A stretch of DNA of 64,000 bases from Bryobacterales bacterium F-183 (GTDB lineage: Bacteria; Acidobacteriota; Terriglobia; Bryobacterales; Bryobacteraceae), in contig AP025252.1 of assembly GCA_016865505.2 (NCBI GenBank), positions 3,348,001-3,412,000 on the forward strand, read 5' to 3'. Under the pieces are notes generated by a model. It saw nothing but the letters and a program-made list of their open reading frames with translations. It was not told the DNA's origin and searched no databases. This document shows positions 27,748-36,064 of this stretch, in pieces; positions within the stretch are counted from its first letter, which is position 1, and every line of letters starts with the position of its first letter. The position numbers were made by a program, and so were the translations under genes.

Positions 27748-28374
27748 TTATTCCTTTCGAAATTCCTGCGGCACAAACCGAATCGCCCGCGCGATCCCGT
27801 CCTCGGTATAAATCACATCTGCCTCTACCTGGCCGCCGCTCGACCGGTAAGCGCTCATCGGCAATCCAAACTGCATCAGCGCCGAACTCGGAATCCGCAC
27901 CCGCACGATCTGCGCATTGGCCAACAACTCCGGCGACGCATACGAAATCGAATAAAAACTCCGCGACCCCTGTTCCGCACCTTCCGTCGCAGCCTTCGCC
28001 GCGCTCTTCCGCCGGACCATTGGTTTAGGCGCTGAACTGGCAGCCATCAGCTTCTCTACATTCACTGCAGGAGCGGATTCTTCCGTACCCGCCACCACCA
28101 CAGGCGCAGCAACCACGTTCGCTACAGACGGCGCCGCAGGCACAGCCGTTTGCGCCGCCGGACGCATCCACACCACGATCGCCGCAGCCGCAGCCGCTGC
28201 CATCGCCGCGCCAGCCCAGAAGGACCTCCACCGGAACCACCCACTTGCGGGAGCAACCGCCGCCTGCTTCGCCCGCACCCGTTCCCGCAGCGCGATCTCC
28301 ACCCGCCGCGGAGCTTCCGCCAACCGGTCCTCTTCCGCCAGCATCGCCAGAAACTTCGGACGTTGTTCGTTCAT
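27748..28374 (-). CDS. Single-pass membrane protein, probable anti-sigma factor
   Basis: 208 residues. A cytoplasmic N-terminus of about 45 residues (RRVEIALRERVRAKQAAV) precedes one membrane helix (FWAGAAMAAAAAAAIVVWM) and an outer domain of about 130 residues ending in SALMQFGLPMSAYRSSGGQV. The ATG overlaps the sigma factor stop (ATGA), the usual arrangement of an ECF sigma with its membrane anti-sigma. There is no zinc-type HxxxCxxC motif, so the assignment rests on topology and position. Confidence 0.6.
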   Translation of the reverse strand: MNEQRPKFLAMLAEEDRLAEAPRRVEIALRERVRAKQAAVAPASGWFRWRSFWAGAAMAAAAAAAIVVWMRPAAQTAVPAAPSVANVVAAPVVVAGTEESAPAVNVEKLMAASSAPKPMVRRKSAAKAATEGAEQGSRSFYSISYASPELLANAQIVRVRIPSSALMQFGLPMSAYRSSGGQVEADVIYTEDGIARAIRFVPQEFRKE

Positions 28375-28907
28375 ACGCGTACCGCACCCTTCAACTTCAT
28401 CGCCAACATCTTGCGGCCTCGAAACAACCGCGACCGTACTGTCCCGATCGCGCAGTCCAGAATGGCCGCCGCTTCTTCATAACTGGCTTCCTGCAAGTCG
28501 CACAGCGCGACAGCCTCGCGGTACACCGGCGGCAGCGACACCACGGCGGCACGAACCGCATCCAGAGCAAAGGCATCGAAAAGCTCGTCCTCGTCAGAGG
28601 TCGAAGCGAGCGCATAGTCGCCGTCCGGCAAAGGCTCAACTGCCCAGTCCATCCGCATCCGCTTCCGCAGCAAATTCCGTGCGATGCCAAACAGATACGA
28701 CGCCAGCCCCCCGCGCGACCCGTCAAACCCCTGCGGCCGCTCAATCAGCGCGACAAATGCCTCTTGTGTAATCTCTTCCGCAATCCCCTGGTCGCCGCTC
28801 ATATGCAGCGAAAACCGGAAGATGCCCCGCTGGTGGTCGTGATAAATGGCCTCAAAAGCAGCCTCATCGCCGCCCGCCATCCGTTCTACCAGCTGTTGTT
28901 CCGTCAC
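28371..28907 (-). CDS. ECF-type RNA polymerase sigma factor
   Basis: 178 residues from GTG 28907 (GTG 28910 is also in frame). Region 2 shows DEAAFEAIYHDHQRGIFRFS and ITQEAFVALIERPQGF; region 4 shows VVSLPPVYREAVALCDLQ and SYEEAAAILDCAIGTVRSRL. The open frame extends far upstream through the phosphomannomutase gene on the opposite strand, but only this part has sigma features. It is coupled to a probable anti-sigma factor. The target promoters are unknown. Confidence 0.9.
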   Translation of the reverse strand: MTEQQLVERMAGGDEAAFEAIYHDHQRGIFRFSLHMSGDQGIAEEITQEAFVALIERPQGFDGSRGGLASYLFGIARNLLRKRMRMDWAVEPLPDGDYALASTSDEDELFDAFALDAVRAAVVSLPPVYREAVALCDLQEASYEEAAAILDCAIGTVRSRLFRGRKMLAMKLKGAVRV

Positions 28908-28985
28908 CACGCTCTCACGCTCTACATCTTTCCATTGCGGATTTAGGAAGGTAAAGTTCCCGAAAAATGCTACCGTACCCGGTAG

Positions 28986-30350
28986 ATGAGTTTGAACCCG
29001 ACGATCTTCCGCGAAAACGACATTCGCGGTATCGCCGACATCGACCTTCCGAGCGACGGCATCGCCCTCCTCGGCCAGGCTCTCGGCACGTACATCCAAA
29101 GACAAACAGGCGGCGGCAAAAAGGTCAACGTAGGCCGCGACGTCCGCCTCTCCTCCAACCGCCTTCGCGACGCGCTCGTCGCCGGTTTGGTCAAAAGCGG
29201 TTGCCAGGTGCACGACGTGGGCTGCGTCCCCACCCCGGTCCTTTACTATTCTTGCGTCAAGCTCCCGGCTGACGGCGGCGTCATGATCACCGGCTCCCAC
29301 AACCCGTCGGAGTACAACGGCTTCAAAACCGTGTGCGGTGCCGGTACCATCCACGGCCACGAAATCCAGGTCCTCCGCAAAATGATTGAGACGGGTGACC
29401 TCCTCGAAAGTCCTGGCGGCTCCGTTGCAGACTTCGACGCCGTCACTCCGTACGTCGACGAAATCGCCTCGTACTTCCAGTTTCAGCGCCGCGTCAAAGT
29501 CGTCCTCGACGCCGGCAATGGCACTGCCGGACCCGTCCTCCACCGTCTCTTCCAAAAGCTCAACTGCGAGGTCACCGAGCTCTTCTTCGACATGGACGGG
29601 CGCTTCCCCAACCATCATCCGGACCCGACCCTGCCCGAAAACCTCGAACACCTCATCGCAGCCGTCAAAGCCAACGGCGCGGACCTCGGCATGGCCTTCG
29701 ATGGTGACGCCGACCGCATCGGGACCGTCGACGAAAAAGGCCAGGTGATCTTCGGCGACATGCTGATGCTCATCTACGGCCGCGAAATCCTCACCCGCAA
29801 GCCAGGCGCGACTTTCATCAGCGAGGTCAAGTGCTCGCAGGTGATGTACGACCAACTCAACGCCCTCGGCGGCCGCGCCATCATGTACAAAACCGGCCAC
29901 TCCCTCATCAAGTCCAAGATGATTGAAGAGAAGGCCGAACTGGCAGGCGAAATGTCGGGCCACATCTTCTTTGCAGACCGCTACTACGGCTTCGACGATG
30001 CTCTCTACGCCGCCTGCCGCCTGATCGAAATCGTCGACAAGAGCGGCAAGCCGCTCTCCGCCCAACTCGACGGCGTACCCACCACCGTCACCACCCCGGA
30101 ACTCCGCGCGGACTGCCCCGACGACCAGAAGTTCGGCATCGTCACCCGCGTCAAGCAGCACTTCCAGGGCAAGCGCGAAGTCAACGACATCGACGGCGTA
30201 CGTGTCTTGTTCGAACACGGCTGGGGGCTGCTCCGAGCGTCCAATACGCAGCCCGTTTTGGTCATGCGCTTTGAGGCCCAAACACCGGAACAATTAGCCG
30301 CCTATCGCAAAGAAGTAGAAGACGCGCTGGAAACGGCTAAGTCAGCATAG
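28986..30350 (+). CDS. Phosphomannomutase/phosphoglucomutase
   Basis: 454 residues, standard for the alpha-D-phosphohexomutase family. The catalytic serine lies in TGSHNPSEYNGFK, the metal loop is DGDADR, the sugar-binding loop GEMSGHIFF and the phosphate-binding end RASNTQPVLVMRFEA. It interconverts the 1- and 6-phosphates of mannose or glucose for cell-wall and exopolysaccharide precursors in the cytoplasm. It is divergent from the sigma-factor operon and followed 16 bp later by a DUF2721-like gene. Confidence 0.95.
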   Translation: MSLNPTIFRENDIRGIADIDLPSDGIALLGQALGTYIQRQTGGGKKVNVGRDVRLSSNRLRDALVAGLVKSGCQVHDVGCVPTPVLYYSCVKLPADGGVMITGSHNPSEYNGFKTVCGAGTIHGHEIQVLRKMIETGDLLESPGGSVADFDAVTPYVDEIASYFQFQRRVKVVLDAGNGTAGPVLHRLFQKLNCEVTELFFDMDGRFPNHHPDPTLPENLEHLIAAVKANGADLGMAFDGDADRIGTVDEKGQVIFGDMLMLIYGREILTRKPGATFISEVKCSQVMYDQLNALGGRAIMYKTGHSLIKSKMIEEKAELAGEMSGHIFFADRYYGFDDALYAACRLIEIVDKSGKPLSAQLDGVPTTVTTPELRADCPDDQKFGIVTRVKQHFQGKREVNDIDGVRVLFEHGWGLLRASNTQPVLVMRFEAQTPEQLAAYRKEVEDALETAKSA

Positions 30351-30366
30351 AATCTACTAATAGCCA

Positions 30367-30885
30367 ATGTGGCCGGATCTCACCCAGGTAGTTAAGATCA
30401 ATTCCCTCGCGGCAGCGCTCAATGCGCTCACCGCGATGATTACTCCTGCCCTGTTGATTTCGGCCACCGGTACTTACATCCTCGCCTGCACCAATCGCCT
30501 CGGCCGCGTCGTCGACCGCATGCGCCTGATCTCGGACCGTGTGGAAACGCTCTTCGTCAACGAATCCGCCGAACTCCGTGAAGAACGCATCGCCGACTAC
30601 GGCGCTCAGATGCGACGTCTCCACAAGCGCCTGGTCCGCCTGCAAACCGCGCTGATCATGCTTTACGGCGCCGCGCTCGTCTTCATTCTGTCCAGCGTCG
30701 CCATCGGCCTCACCGCCGCCGGACTGACCATCTATTGGATCCCCGTCGTACTCGGCATCGGAGGCGCATTCATGCTCCTCGCCGCGTCCGTGCAGTTGAT
30801 CATCGAGGCTCGCCTTGCCGTCAACGACCTCGAACTCGAGAGCGCGTTCCTGCGCAAAGTGGTCACCCACCACACGAATCATTAA
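30367..30885 (+). CDS. DUF2721-family membrane protein
   Basis: 172 residues with an N-terminal helix (AMITPALLISATGTYILA), a charged middle (NRLGRVVDRMRLISDRVETL, an RxR-rich helix typical of this family) and two further membrane helices (LIMLYGAALVFILSSVAIGL and WIPVVLGIGGAFMLLAA). The family has no assigned role. It probably shares a transcript with the phosphohexomutase. Confidence 0.85.
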   Translation: MWPDLTQVVKINSLAAALNALTAMITPALLISATGTYILACTNRLGRVVDRMRLISDRVETLFVNESAELREERIADYGAQMRRLHKRLVRLQTALIMLYGAALVFILSSVAIGLTAAGLTIYWIPVVLGIGGAFMLLAASVQLIIEARLAVNDLELESAFLRKVVTHHTNH

Positions 30886-30977
30886 TCAGATTTGGCAAAA
30901 CTTATTTCCGAAAAGTGAGTTTGCACCTTCGAGGAGCACGCAAAACTGCGTAGCTGTAACTGAGGAGGGAACTCACA

Positions 30978-31688
30978 ATGAAAACAACACTGAAGATTGC
31001 CGCCGTTCTGAGTCTGGCCGCTGGACTCGTATCCGCGGAGCCGGCGCGCCGCGTCGCCATGGCGCGAGGTGCGGGCCAGAACGCCGAGGGAGGCGTCACC
31101 GCCGGACGCGCGAAAGCAGTAAGCGGGGAACGCGGCAGGGCGGCCCGCAGCAAAGTCACCCGGACCGATGGAGAAGGGAACGCCACGACGGTCCGTCGCG
31201 GCGGGTTTGAAGGAGAGCACGGCGGCACCGGACGCCGCAAATCGACCACTACCGTAAACGCCGACGGTTCAGCCACCCATGAAGGGTCGGCCAACGCCAC
31301 CGGCCCACGCGGCTCGACGGTCAGCAGCCAGACCCAGGGTGTACGCGATGCCGAAGGCAACGCCACCGCCACTCGTACCACCAACGCCACTGGTTACCGC
31401 GGTTCCACTGCCAACGTCCAGACGCAAGTCACCAAGGACGGCCAAGGCAACATGACCGGCACCCGCACAACCACTGCCACCGGAGTCCGCGGAGCCACTG
31501 CCACCGTCCAGGGCCAGAAGACCAAGGACGCCGCGGGCAACGTGATCGGTACCCGTACAACGTCCGCCACGTCCGCCAACGGTGGCACGCTCGAAGGCAC
31601 CACAACGTACGACAGCACCAACGGCAAGACCCGTACAGTGACTTGTAAGGATTCGGCTGGAAACGTTGTCCCCTGTCCCAAGCGCTAG
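30978..31688 (+). CDS. Secreted Gly/Thr-rich repeat protein
   Basis: 236 residues with a signal peptide (TTLKIAAVLSLAAGLVSA) and a strong GAGGAGG just upstream. From about residue 95 on, three repeats of about 30 residues follow the pattern NATGxRGSTxxxQTQ, then D-GN-TGTRTT. The N-terminal mature part is Arg/Gly-rich and basic. The C-terminal tail (TVTCKDSAGNVVPCPK) holds two cysteines. It looks like an extracellular or periplasmic structural protein; no family is recognised. Confidence 0.7.
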   Translation: MKTTLKIAAVLSLAAGLVSAEPARRVAMARGAGQNAEGGVTAGRAKAVSGERGRAARSKVTRTDGEGNATTVRRGGFEGEHGGTGRRKSTTTVNADGSATHEGSANATGPRGSTVSSQTQGVRDAEGNATATRTTNATGYRGSTANVQTQVTKDGQGNMTGTRTTTATGVRGATATVQGQKTKDAAGNVIGTRTTSATSANGGTLEGTTTYDSTNGKTRTVTCKDSAGNVVPCPKR

Positions 31689-31724
31689 GGAACTTTGTGC
31701 GCGTCGCCTCTGTCTACAACAGAG

Positions 31725-32167
31725 ATGATGCGCTTCAAAGTCTGCGTCCTCATACTGGTCGCCGTCGGCACCGTACCTTCGGGAGCCGTCGAAAAGGATT
31801 GGTGCGCGCATGAGGCAGAACTTACGGTGGTGGGACGTTATCGGCCCGCCATCTCATTTCCCTGGATCGACGGCTGGCACACGCGGGCGGAGATTGAAAT
31901 TGAGGAGGTCTTGTATGGCGACTCTGGAGGCCGCAAACGTATCGTATGGGAGGCGGTCACTCCATGGGAATACGTCGACCTGATCGCTACCCTTCGCGAC
32001 TACCCTCCGCCACAACTCCTGGAGAGGCACATCTGGGCGCTGCGTCAGTCTTCGCAGCTGAATAAGTGGAATTCTTGCTTTGGACCCCGCTGGTGGGCCC
32101 GTACGCAATCACCGACCTGGACTACCTCCGCGACTACTACCGCAGAGGAATCAACAAGACCTACTAA
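31725..32167 (+). pseudogene. Small secreted protein gene with a probable 1-nt frameshift
   Basis: From ATG 31725 (or 31728) the frame begins with a signal peptide (FKVCVLILVAVGTVPSGAVE) and continues with a plausible domain (DWCAHEAELTVVGRY, IEIEEVLYGDSGGRKR). Near 32066, after LNKW, the frame loses protein character. The adjacent frame then reads EFLLWTPLVGPYAITDLDYL and DYYRRGINKTY and stops at 32167. One missing G would join them to about 147 residues and give a neat end convergent with the response regulator. The change may be real or a base-calling error. Confidence 0.55.
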
Positions 32168-32874
32168 GCCCCAACGGCCTGCGGAGCCTCAGCCGACGTC
32201 TTGTCAAAGCTGTACCCAAACCCGCGTACCGACCGGATAAACGAAGGATTCGTAGCATCCTGCTCGATCTTCTGACGCAGCCGCAGGATGTACACATCCA
32301 CCGTGCGATCCGTCACCGCGCGATCATGGCCCCAAACGGCATCCAGCAACTGCTCCCGGCTAAACACCACTCCAGGACGGCTCATCAAAAACTCCAGCAG
32401 CCGGAACTCTGTCGCCGTCAGCGATAGCTCCTCGCCCCGCAGCTTCACCCGGCAGCTCGACTTATCCAACTCCAAGCCCGCCGCACGCAAAGTCTTCGAA
32501 GGACCCGCCTGCCCCCGGAACTGGATCTTGATCCGCGCAATCAGTTCGCGGATAAAGAACGGCTTCACGATGTAATCGTTCGCGCCCAACTCCAGCCCGA
32601 CAATACGGTCGGTCTCAGAAGCGCGAGCCGTCAAAAAGATCACCGGCACATGCGCCAACTCCGAATGATTGCGGATGCCCTTGCAGATGTCCAGTCCATC
32701 CGAATCCGGCAGCATGATGTCCAACAAAACCAGATCCGGACGCTCCCGGCGGCACAGGTCAATCGCACCCTTCCCGGTCTGCGAACCGACCAGCGCAAAG
32801 CCTTCTTTTTCCAGGTTGTACTTCAGCAGCGCGAACAAATCCGCGTCATCTTCGATCAAAACAATCTTTTTCAT
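32164..32874 (-). CDS. OmpR/PhoB-family response regulator
   Basis: 236 residues: a receiver domain with DLVLLDIMLPDSDG (phosphoacceptor Asp), LTARAS and YIVKPF, then a winged-helix DNA-binding domain (SLTATEFRLLEFLMSRPG, VWGHDRAVTDRTVDVYILRL). It lies 43 bp after a histidine kinase gene on the same strand and is its expected partner. The layout is that of PhoR-PhoB, but no phosphate transport gene lies nearby. Between the two genes the DNA has three TGTAAC-type half sites around 32877-32910, possibly an internal operator. Confidence 0.93.
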   Translation of the reverse strand: MKKIVLIEDDADLFALLKYNLEKEGFALVGSQTGKGAIDLCRRERPDLVLLDIMLPDSDGLDICKGIRNHSELAHVPVIFLTARASETDRIVGLELGANDYIVKPFFIRELIARIKIQFRGQAGPSKTLRAAGLELDKSSCRVKLRGEELSLTATEFRLLEFLMSRPGVVFSREQLLDAVWGHDRAVTDRTVDVYILRLRQKIEQDATNPSFIRSVRGFGYSFDKTSAEAPQAVGA

Positions 32875-32917
32875 CTTGTAACAGACCCAATGTAACTTAG
32901 GGATTGTTACACCATCA

Positions 32918-34387
32918 TTACGGCGTGATGAATTGGGATTGAACAGGCTCCGATTCCGGCTTCCCGATGTCGTGATCGGGCAGCGTGAACCAGAACGTCG
33001 ATCCTTTATTCACAACACTTTCCACGCCAACTTCGCCACCCTGCGCCTTGGTCAAATGCTTGACGATCGCCAGCCCAAGTCCCGTACCACCCAGCTCCCG
33101 CGATCTCGCCTTGTCCACCCGGTAAAACCGCTCGAACAGCCTCGGAAGCTCCGCCGGGGGAATCCCGGTACCCGAATCCTCGACATAGAATCGCACCGGC
33201 TCGCCCACCCGCGTTGCCTTCGCCCCCACCTTGATCCAGCCGCCCTCCGGCGTGTATTTGACCGCGTTATCGATGAGGTTGCTCAGAATCTGATGCACGG
33301 CCTCGGAATCGCAATACACCTCGATCTCCGGGTCCGTATATTCGACAAGCAGATCAATCTTCTTCTTGTCCGAAATCGGCCGCATCGAGTCCGTATTCTC
33401 TTCGATCAGTTGGTTCGCGTTGTAGGACCCGAACTGGAACTTCTGCCGCCCCAACTCAATTCGCGACAGCGCCAGCAAGTCCGCCGTCAGCCGCGCCAGC
33501 CGCTCCGCATTCTGCCGGATGATCCCCAAAAACTTGACGTTATGCGCCGGATCATCAATCGCACCATCGAGCAGCGTCTCTGTGTACCCCTGAATCGAAG
33601 CCAGCGGCGTACGCAACTCATGCGACACGTTGATCACAAAGTCTTTGCGGATACGCTCCAGCTTCTCAAGCTCCGAATGCTCGCGCTCCAACTCCTGCAC
33701 CATCTGCTCGAGCTTCGACCCCGTCTCGTTCAGCTTGTTGCTGAGTACCCCCAACTCGTCATGCCGCGTATCCCGCAATCGCGCCGCAAAATCCCCTTGC
33801 GACAGCTTCCCCGCGTACTCAATGATGCTCGCCAGCCGGTGCGACACGTGCCGTGAAAACAGTGCCGCTAGCAGGATCGAAGGAATAAATCCCAACAGCG
33901 TCGCCCACAGCACCTTGCCGCGCACATCGTCCACCCGTTGCGCGATCTTCGACACCGGTACCGCCAGCCGCAGCGCGCCGCCGCTCTGCCCGTACGGCAC
34001 CGCGACGTACAAAAAGTCCACCCCAATCGTTGGACTGTGCCGCGTCGCAAACCCCGCCTCGCCCATCAGCGCCCGCGCGATCTCCGGCCGTTGCAGGTGG
34101 TTTTCCATGCGTGCTGGATTCGCTTCCGAATCCGCCAGCACAGTACCCTTCGCATCGACAATCGTCAATCGCGCCGCGCCCTGCTTGGCCACTTCCGGCA
34201 CACGATCCTGCGTCAAAGCCGCACCGCTCGACGCCAGCATGTAGCATTTTTCCAGCAGCTCTTCCCGCAGCCCGTCCCGATAGTTGCGATCCGTCACCCG
34301 GGACACAAGAAAGTCCACGGCAGTGAGCGCCACAACCAGCACGCCCAGCACGCTTAGAATCAGCTTGACGAAAATTCTTGCGTTCAA
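32918..34387 (-). CDS. PhoR-like membrane sensor histidine kinase
   Basis: 489 residues from TTG 34387; an upstream in-frame stretch is poor coding. An N-terminal helix (IFVKLILSVLGVLVVALTAV), a periplasmic region of about 130 residues and a second helix (LWATLLGFIPSILLAALF) lead to a HAMP-type linker. HisKA follows (NVSHELRTPLASIQGYTETL), then the ATPase boxes NLIDNAVKYTPEGG, DSGTGIP and GGTGLGLAIVKHL. It autophosphorylates and passes phosphate to the downstream regulator. It is divergent from the bestrophin gene, with a shared palindrome between the two starts. Confidence 0.93.
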   Translation of the reverse strand: MNARIFVKLILSVLGVLVVALTAVDFLVSRVTDRNYRDGLREELLEKCYMLASSGAALTQDRVPEVAKQGAARLTIVDAKGTVLADSEANPARMENHLQRPEIARALMGEAGFATRHSPTIGVDFLYVAVPYGQSGGALRLAVPVSKIAQRVDDVRGKVLWATLLGFIPSILLAALFSRHVSHRLASIIEYAGKLSQGDFAARLRDTRHDELGVLSNKLNETGSKLEQMVQELEREHSELEKLERIRKDFVINVSHELRTPLASIQGYTETLLDGAIDDPAHNVKFLGIIRQNAERLARLTADLLALSRIELGRQKFQFGSYNANQLIEENTDSMRPISDKKKIDLLVEYTDPEIEVYCDSEAVHQILSNLIDNAVKYTPEGGWIKVGAKATRVGEPVRFYVEDSGTGIPPAELPRLFERFYRVDKARSRELGGTGLGLAIVKHLTKAQGGEVGVESVVNKGSTFWFTLPDHDIGKPESEPVQSQFITP

Positions 34388-34407
34388 CCCGCCATTGTAA
34401 CGGCCTA

Positions 34408-34427
34408 TTGTCACGACTGCGTGACAA
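34408..34427. promoter_or_regulatory. Perfect inverted repeat between histidine kinase and bestrophin genes
   Basis: TTGTCACG (34408-34415) and CGTGACAA (34420-34427) flank ACTG. The dyad lies in a gap of about 50 bp between two divergent starts, a good place for an operator serving both. It is not a PHO-box direct repeat. Confidence 0.5.
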
Positions 34428-34438
34428 TGAAAGCTGGC

Positions 34439-35347
34439 ATGATCAACTACGATCCGCACCAGTGGCGGAACCATTTCTTCGACATCAAGGGCTCGATGGT
34501 CCGCGAAATCACCGGCCGCGTCCTTGTTTGCGTCATATGGTCCGCTGCCGTCGTATGGGCGTATCGCAACGGTTGGCACATTGCCGTACCTTCCACGCTC
34601 CACAGCCTCGTCGGCGTTGCGCTAGGCCTGCTCCTCGTCTTCCGTACCAACGCCTCCTACGACCGTTTCTGGGAAGGCCGCAAGCTCTGGGGCGGCATGG
34701 TCAACGAGACCCGCAACCTCATCCGTCTCGCCAAAGCCCACATCAGCGACGATCCAGTGCTCCTCGCCCGCCTCACTCGCTGGACCGCCGCTTTCCCCTA
34801 CGCCGCCATGAACGTCCTCCGTGGTACCTCAGGCCTCGGCCTCGCAGAACGCTACCTCCCGCTCGAACGCGTCGAAGCCGCCCGCCAGGTCCAGCACCCC
34901 GGCCTATTCGTCGCCCAGGAAATGACCGCTTGCCTCCGCCAGGCGTACAAAAACGGCCAAATCTCGGACATCGTGCTCCAGATGCTCGACCAGAACATCC
35001 AACTGCTCATCGACTACCTCGGCGGCTGCGAACGTATCCGCAAAACCCCGCTCCCCTTCGCCTACGTCATCCACCTGCGCCGCGCCCTCATCGTTTACTG
35101 CTTTACCTTGCCCTTCGCCCTCGTCGAAACCTACGGCTGGACCACCTTACTCGATGTCTTCCTCGTCACCTACATCTTCTTCGGCATCGAAGAAATCGGC
35201 GTCGAAATCGAAGGACCCTTCGGCTTCGACGACAACGACCTGCCTCTCGAACAGATCTGCGGCACCATCCAGCAGAACGTCGCCGCCATCGCCGAACTCG
35301 ACCTCGACCCCGTCAGCATCGAAACCATCGAATCAGGGGCGCTCTAA
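34439..35347 (+). CDS. Bestrophin-family ion channel
   Basis: About 302 residues from ATG 34439; GTG 34421 and ATG 34427 are upstream alternatives that run into the palindrome. The sequence matches bacterial bestrophins (UPF0187): FFDIKGSMVREI, the pore-helix region NASYDRFWEGRKLWGGMVNE, and the conserved GWTTLLDVFLVTYIFFGIEE with EIEGPFGFDDNDLPLE near the C-terminus. Bacterial members form pentameric channels. The adjacent divergent two-component system may control it. The 3' end overlaps the convergent amidase by 15 bp. Confidence 0.9.
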   Translation: MINYDPHQWRNHFFDIKGSMVREITGRVLVCVIWSAAVVWAYRNGWHIAVPSTLHSLVGVALGLLLVFRTNASYDRFWEGRKLWGGMVNETRNLIRLAKAHISDDPVLLARLTRWTAAFPYAAMNVLRGTSGLGLAERYLPLERVEAARQVQHPGLFVAQEMTACLRQAYKNGQISDIVLQMLDQNIQLLIDYLGGCERIRKTPLPFAYVIHLRRALIVYCFTLPFALVETYGWTTLLDVFLVTYIFFGIEEIGVEIEGPFGFDDNDLPLEQICGTIQQNVAAIAELDLDPVSIETIESGAL

Positions 35348-35992
35348 CCTCGCCTCCAGCGCCGCCCAATCCCACGCCGGCCCGATGTCGAACTTATCCG
35401 CCCGCAGGTTCTGGTGCGACGCGATGCCCTGAAACTGCTGAAAGAATCCCGGATCAAACGCCGTCCGCTGCTTCTCTGCAGGCAGTACCTTCGGAATCGC
35501 AAACCGGTCCGCCAAGCCCGCCACAAGCTCGCGTACCGCCGCCTGCTGTACCTCAGGAAACGCCGCGTAATAATCAAACCCGCGATACTTCGCCGCCACG
35601 TACTTCGCCGTCTCTTCCTTGCCGCACCACTTCACCCCAAAGTTCTTGGGATACCAGTTCAACTGCTCCCCCACAGCCTTCAGCGGACCCGGATTCACAA
35701 TCTCAATCCCAATCGACCGCTTATCCTGAACCCATCCCGGATTCCCGGTCTTCATCCCCAGGTGGTACGCCCAAGCCTCTGGCGGAAAGAACTCGTACAC
35801 CGTACCGTCCAGGTCCACCACGTACGCCGTCGCCACCCTCTGCTGTCTGCCGTTCACTGGCGTAACCCACGTCGCATGCGCCCCGGACGCGGTTGTCCCA
35901 GCCGTGAAATGCAGCACAATCAGGTCCTTTTTGTGTTCCGCTGGAAAGTACTGTTCCGTCGTCAGTCGGAACCGCGTCCGGTCGATCTTCAT
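35333..35992 (-). CDS. N-acetylmuramoyl-L-alanine amidase, amidase_2 type
   Basis: 219 residues. Zinc ligands are suggested by His in IVLHFTAGTTASG and the late HQNLRADKFDIGPAWDW, which is the usual H-x8-D arrangement of this fold. The middle (SIGIEIVNPG) is the conserved catalytic strand. It cleaves the bond between muramic acid and the stem peptide. No signal peptide is evident from ATG 35992, so it may act in the cytoplasm on recycled fragments, as AmpD does, unless the start lies further upstream. Confidence 0.88.
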   Translation of the reverse strand: MKIDRTRFRLTTEQYFPAEHKKDLIVLHFTAGTTASGAHATWVTPVNGRQQRVATAYVVDLDGTVYEFFPPEAWAYHLGMKTGNPGWVQDKRSIGIEIVNPGPLKAVGEQLNWYPKNFGVKWCGKEETAKYVAAKYRGFDYYAAFPEVQQAAVRELVAGLADRFAIPKVLPAEKQRTAFDPGFFQQFQGIASHQNLRADKFDIGPAWDWAALEARLERP

Positions 35993-36064
35993 GCCCGCAG
36001 CAAAGCGCAGGCATCCCCGCCCCGCGAGTACGCAGGTACAAAAAAGCGCTACCGCATCAACCTG

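Noticed and set aside
28908-30293. Long open frame continuing upstream of the sigma factor, antisense to phosphomannomutase
   Set aside because: It mirrors the codon pattern of a strongly supported gene on the other strand, and its product has no sigma or other domain. The sigma start is placed at GTG 28907.
34387-34439. PHO box for the PhoR/PhoB-like pair
   Set aside because: PHO boxes are direct repeats of CTGTCAT type; the element here is an inverted repeat and no phosphate genes are adjacent.
34378-35865. 495-codon frame over the bestrophin and amidase genes
   Set aside because: Out of frame with two recognisable families; its product is a Pro/Arg-rich low-complexity chain.
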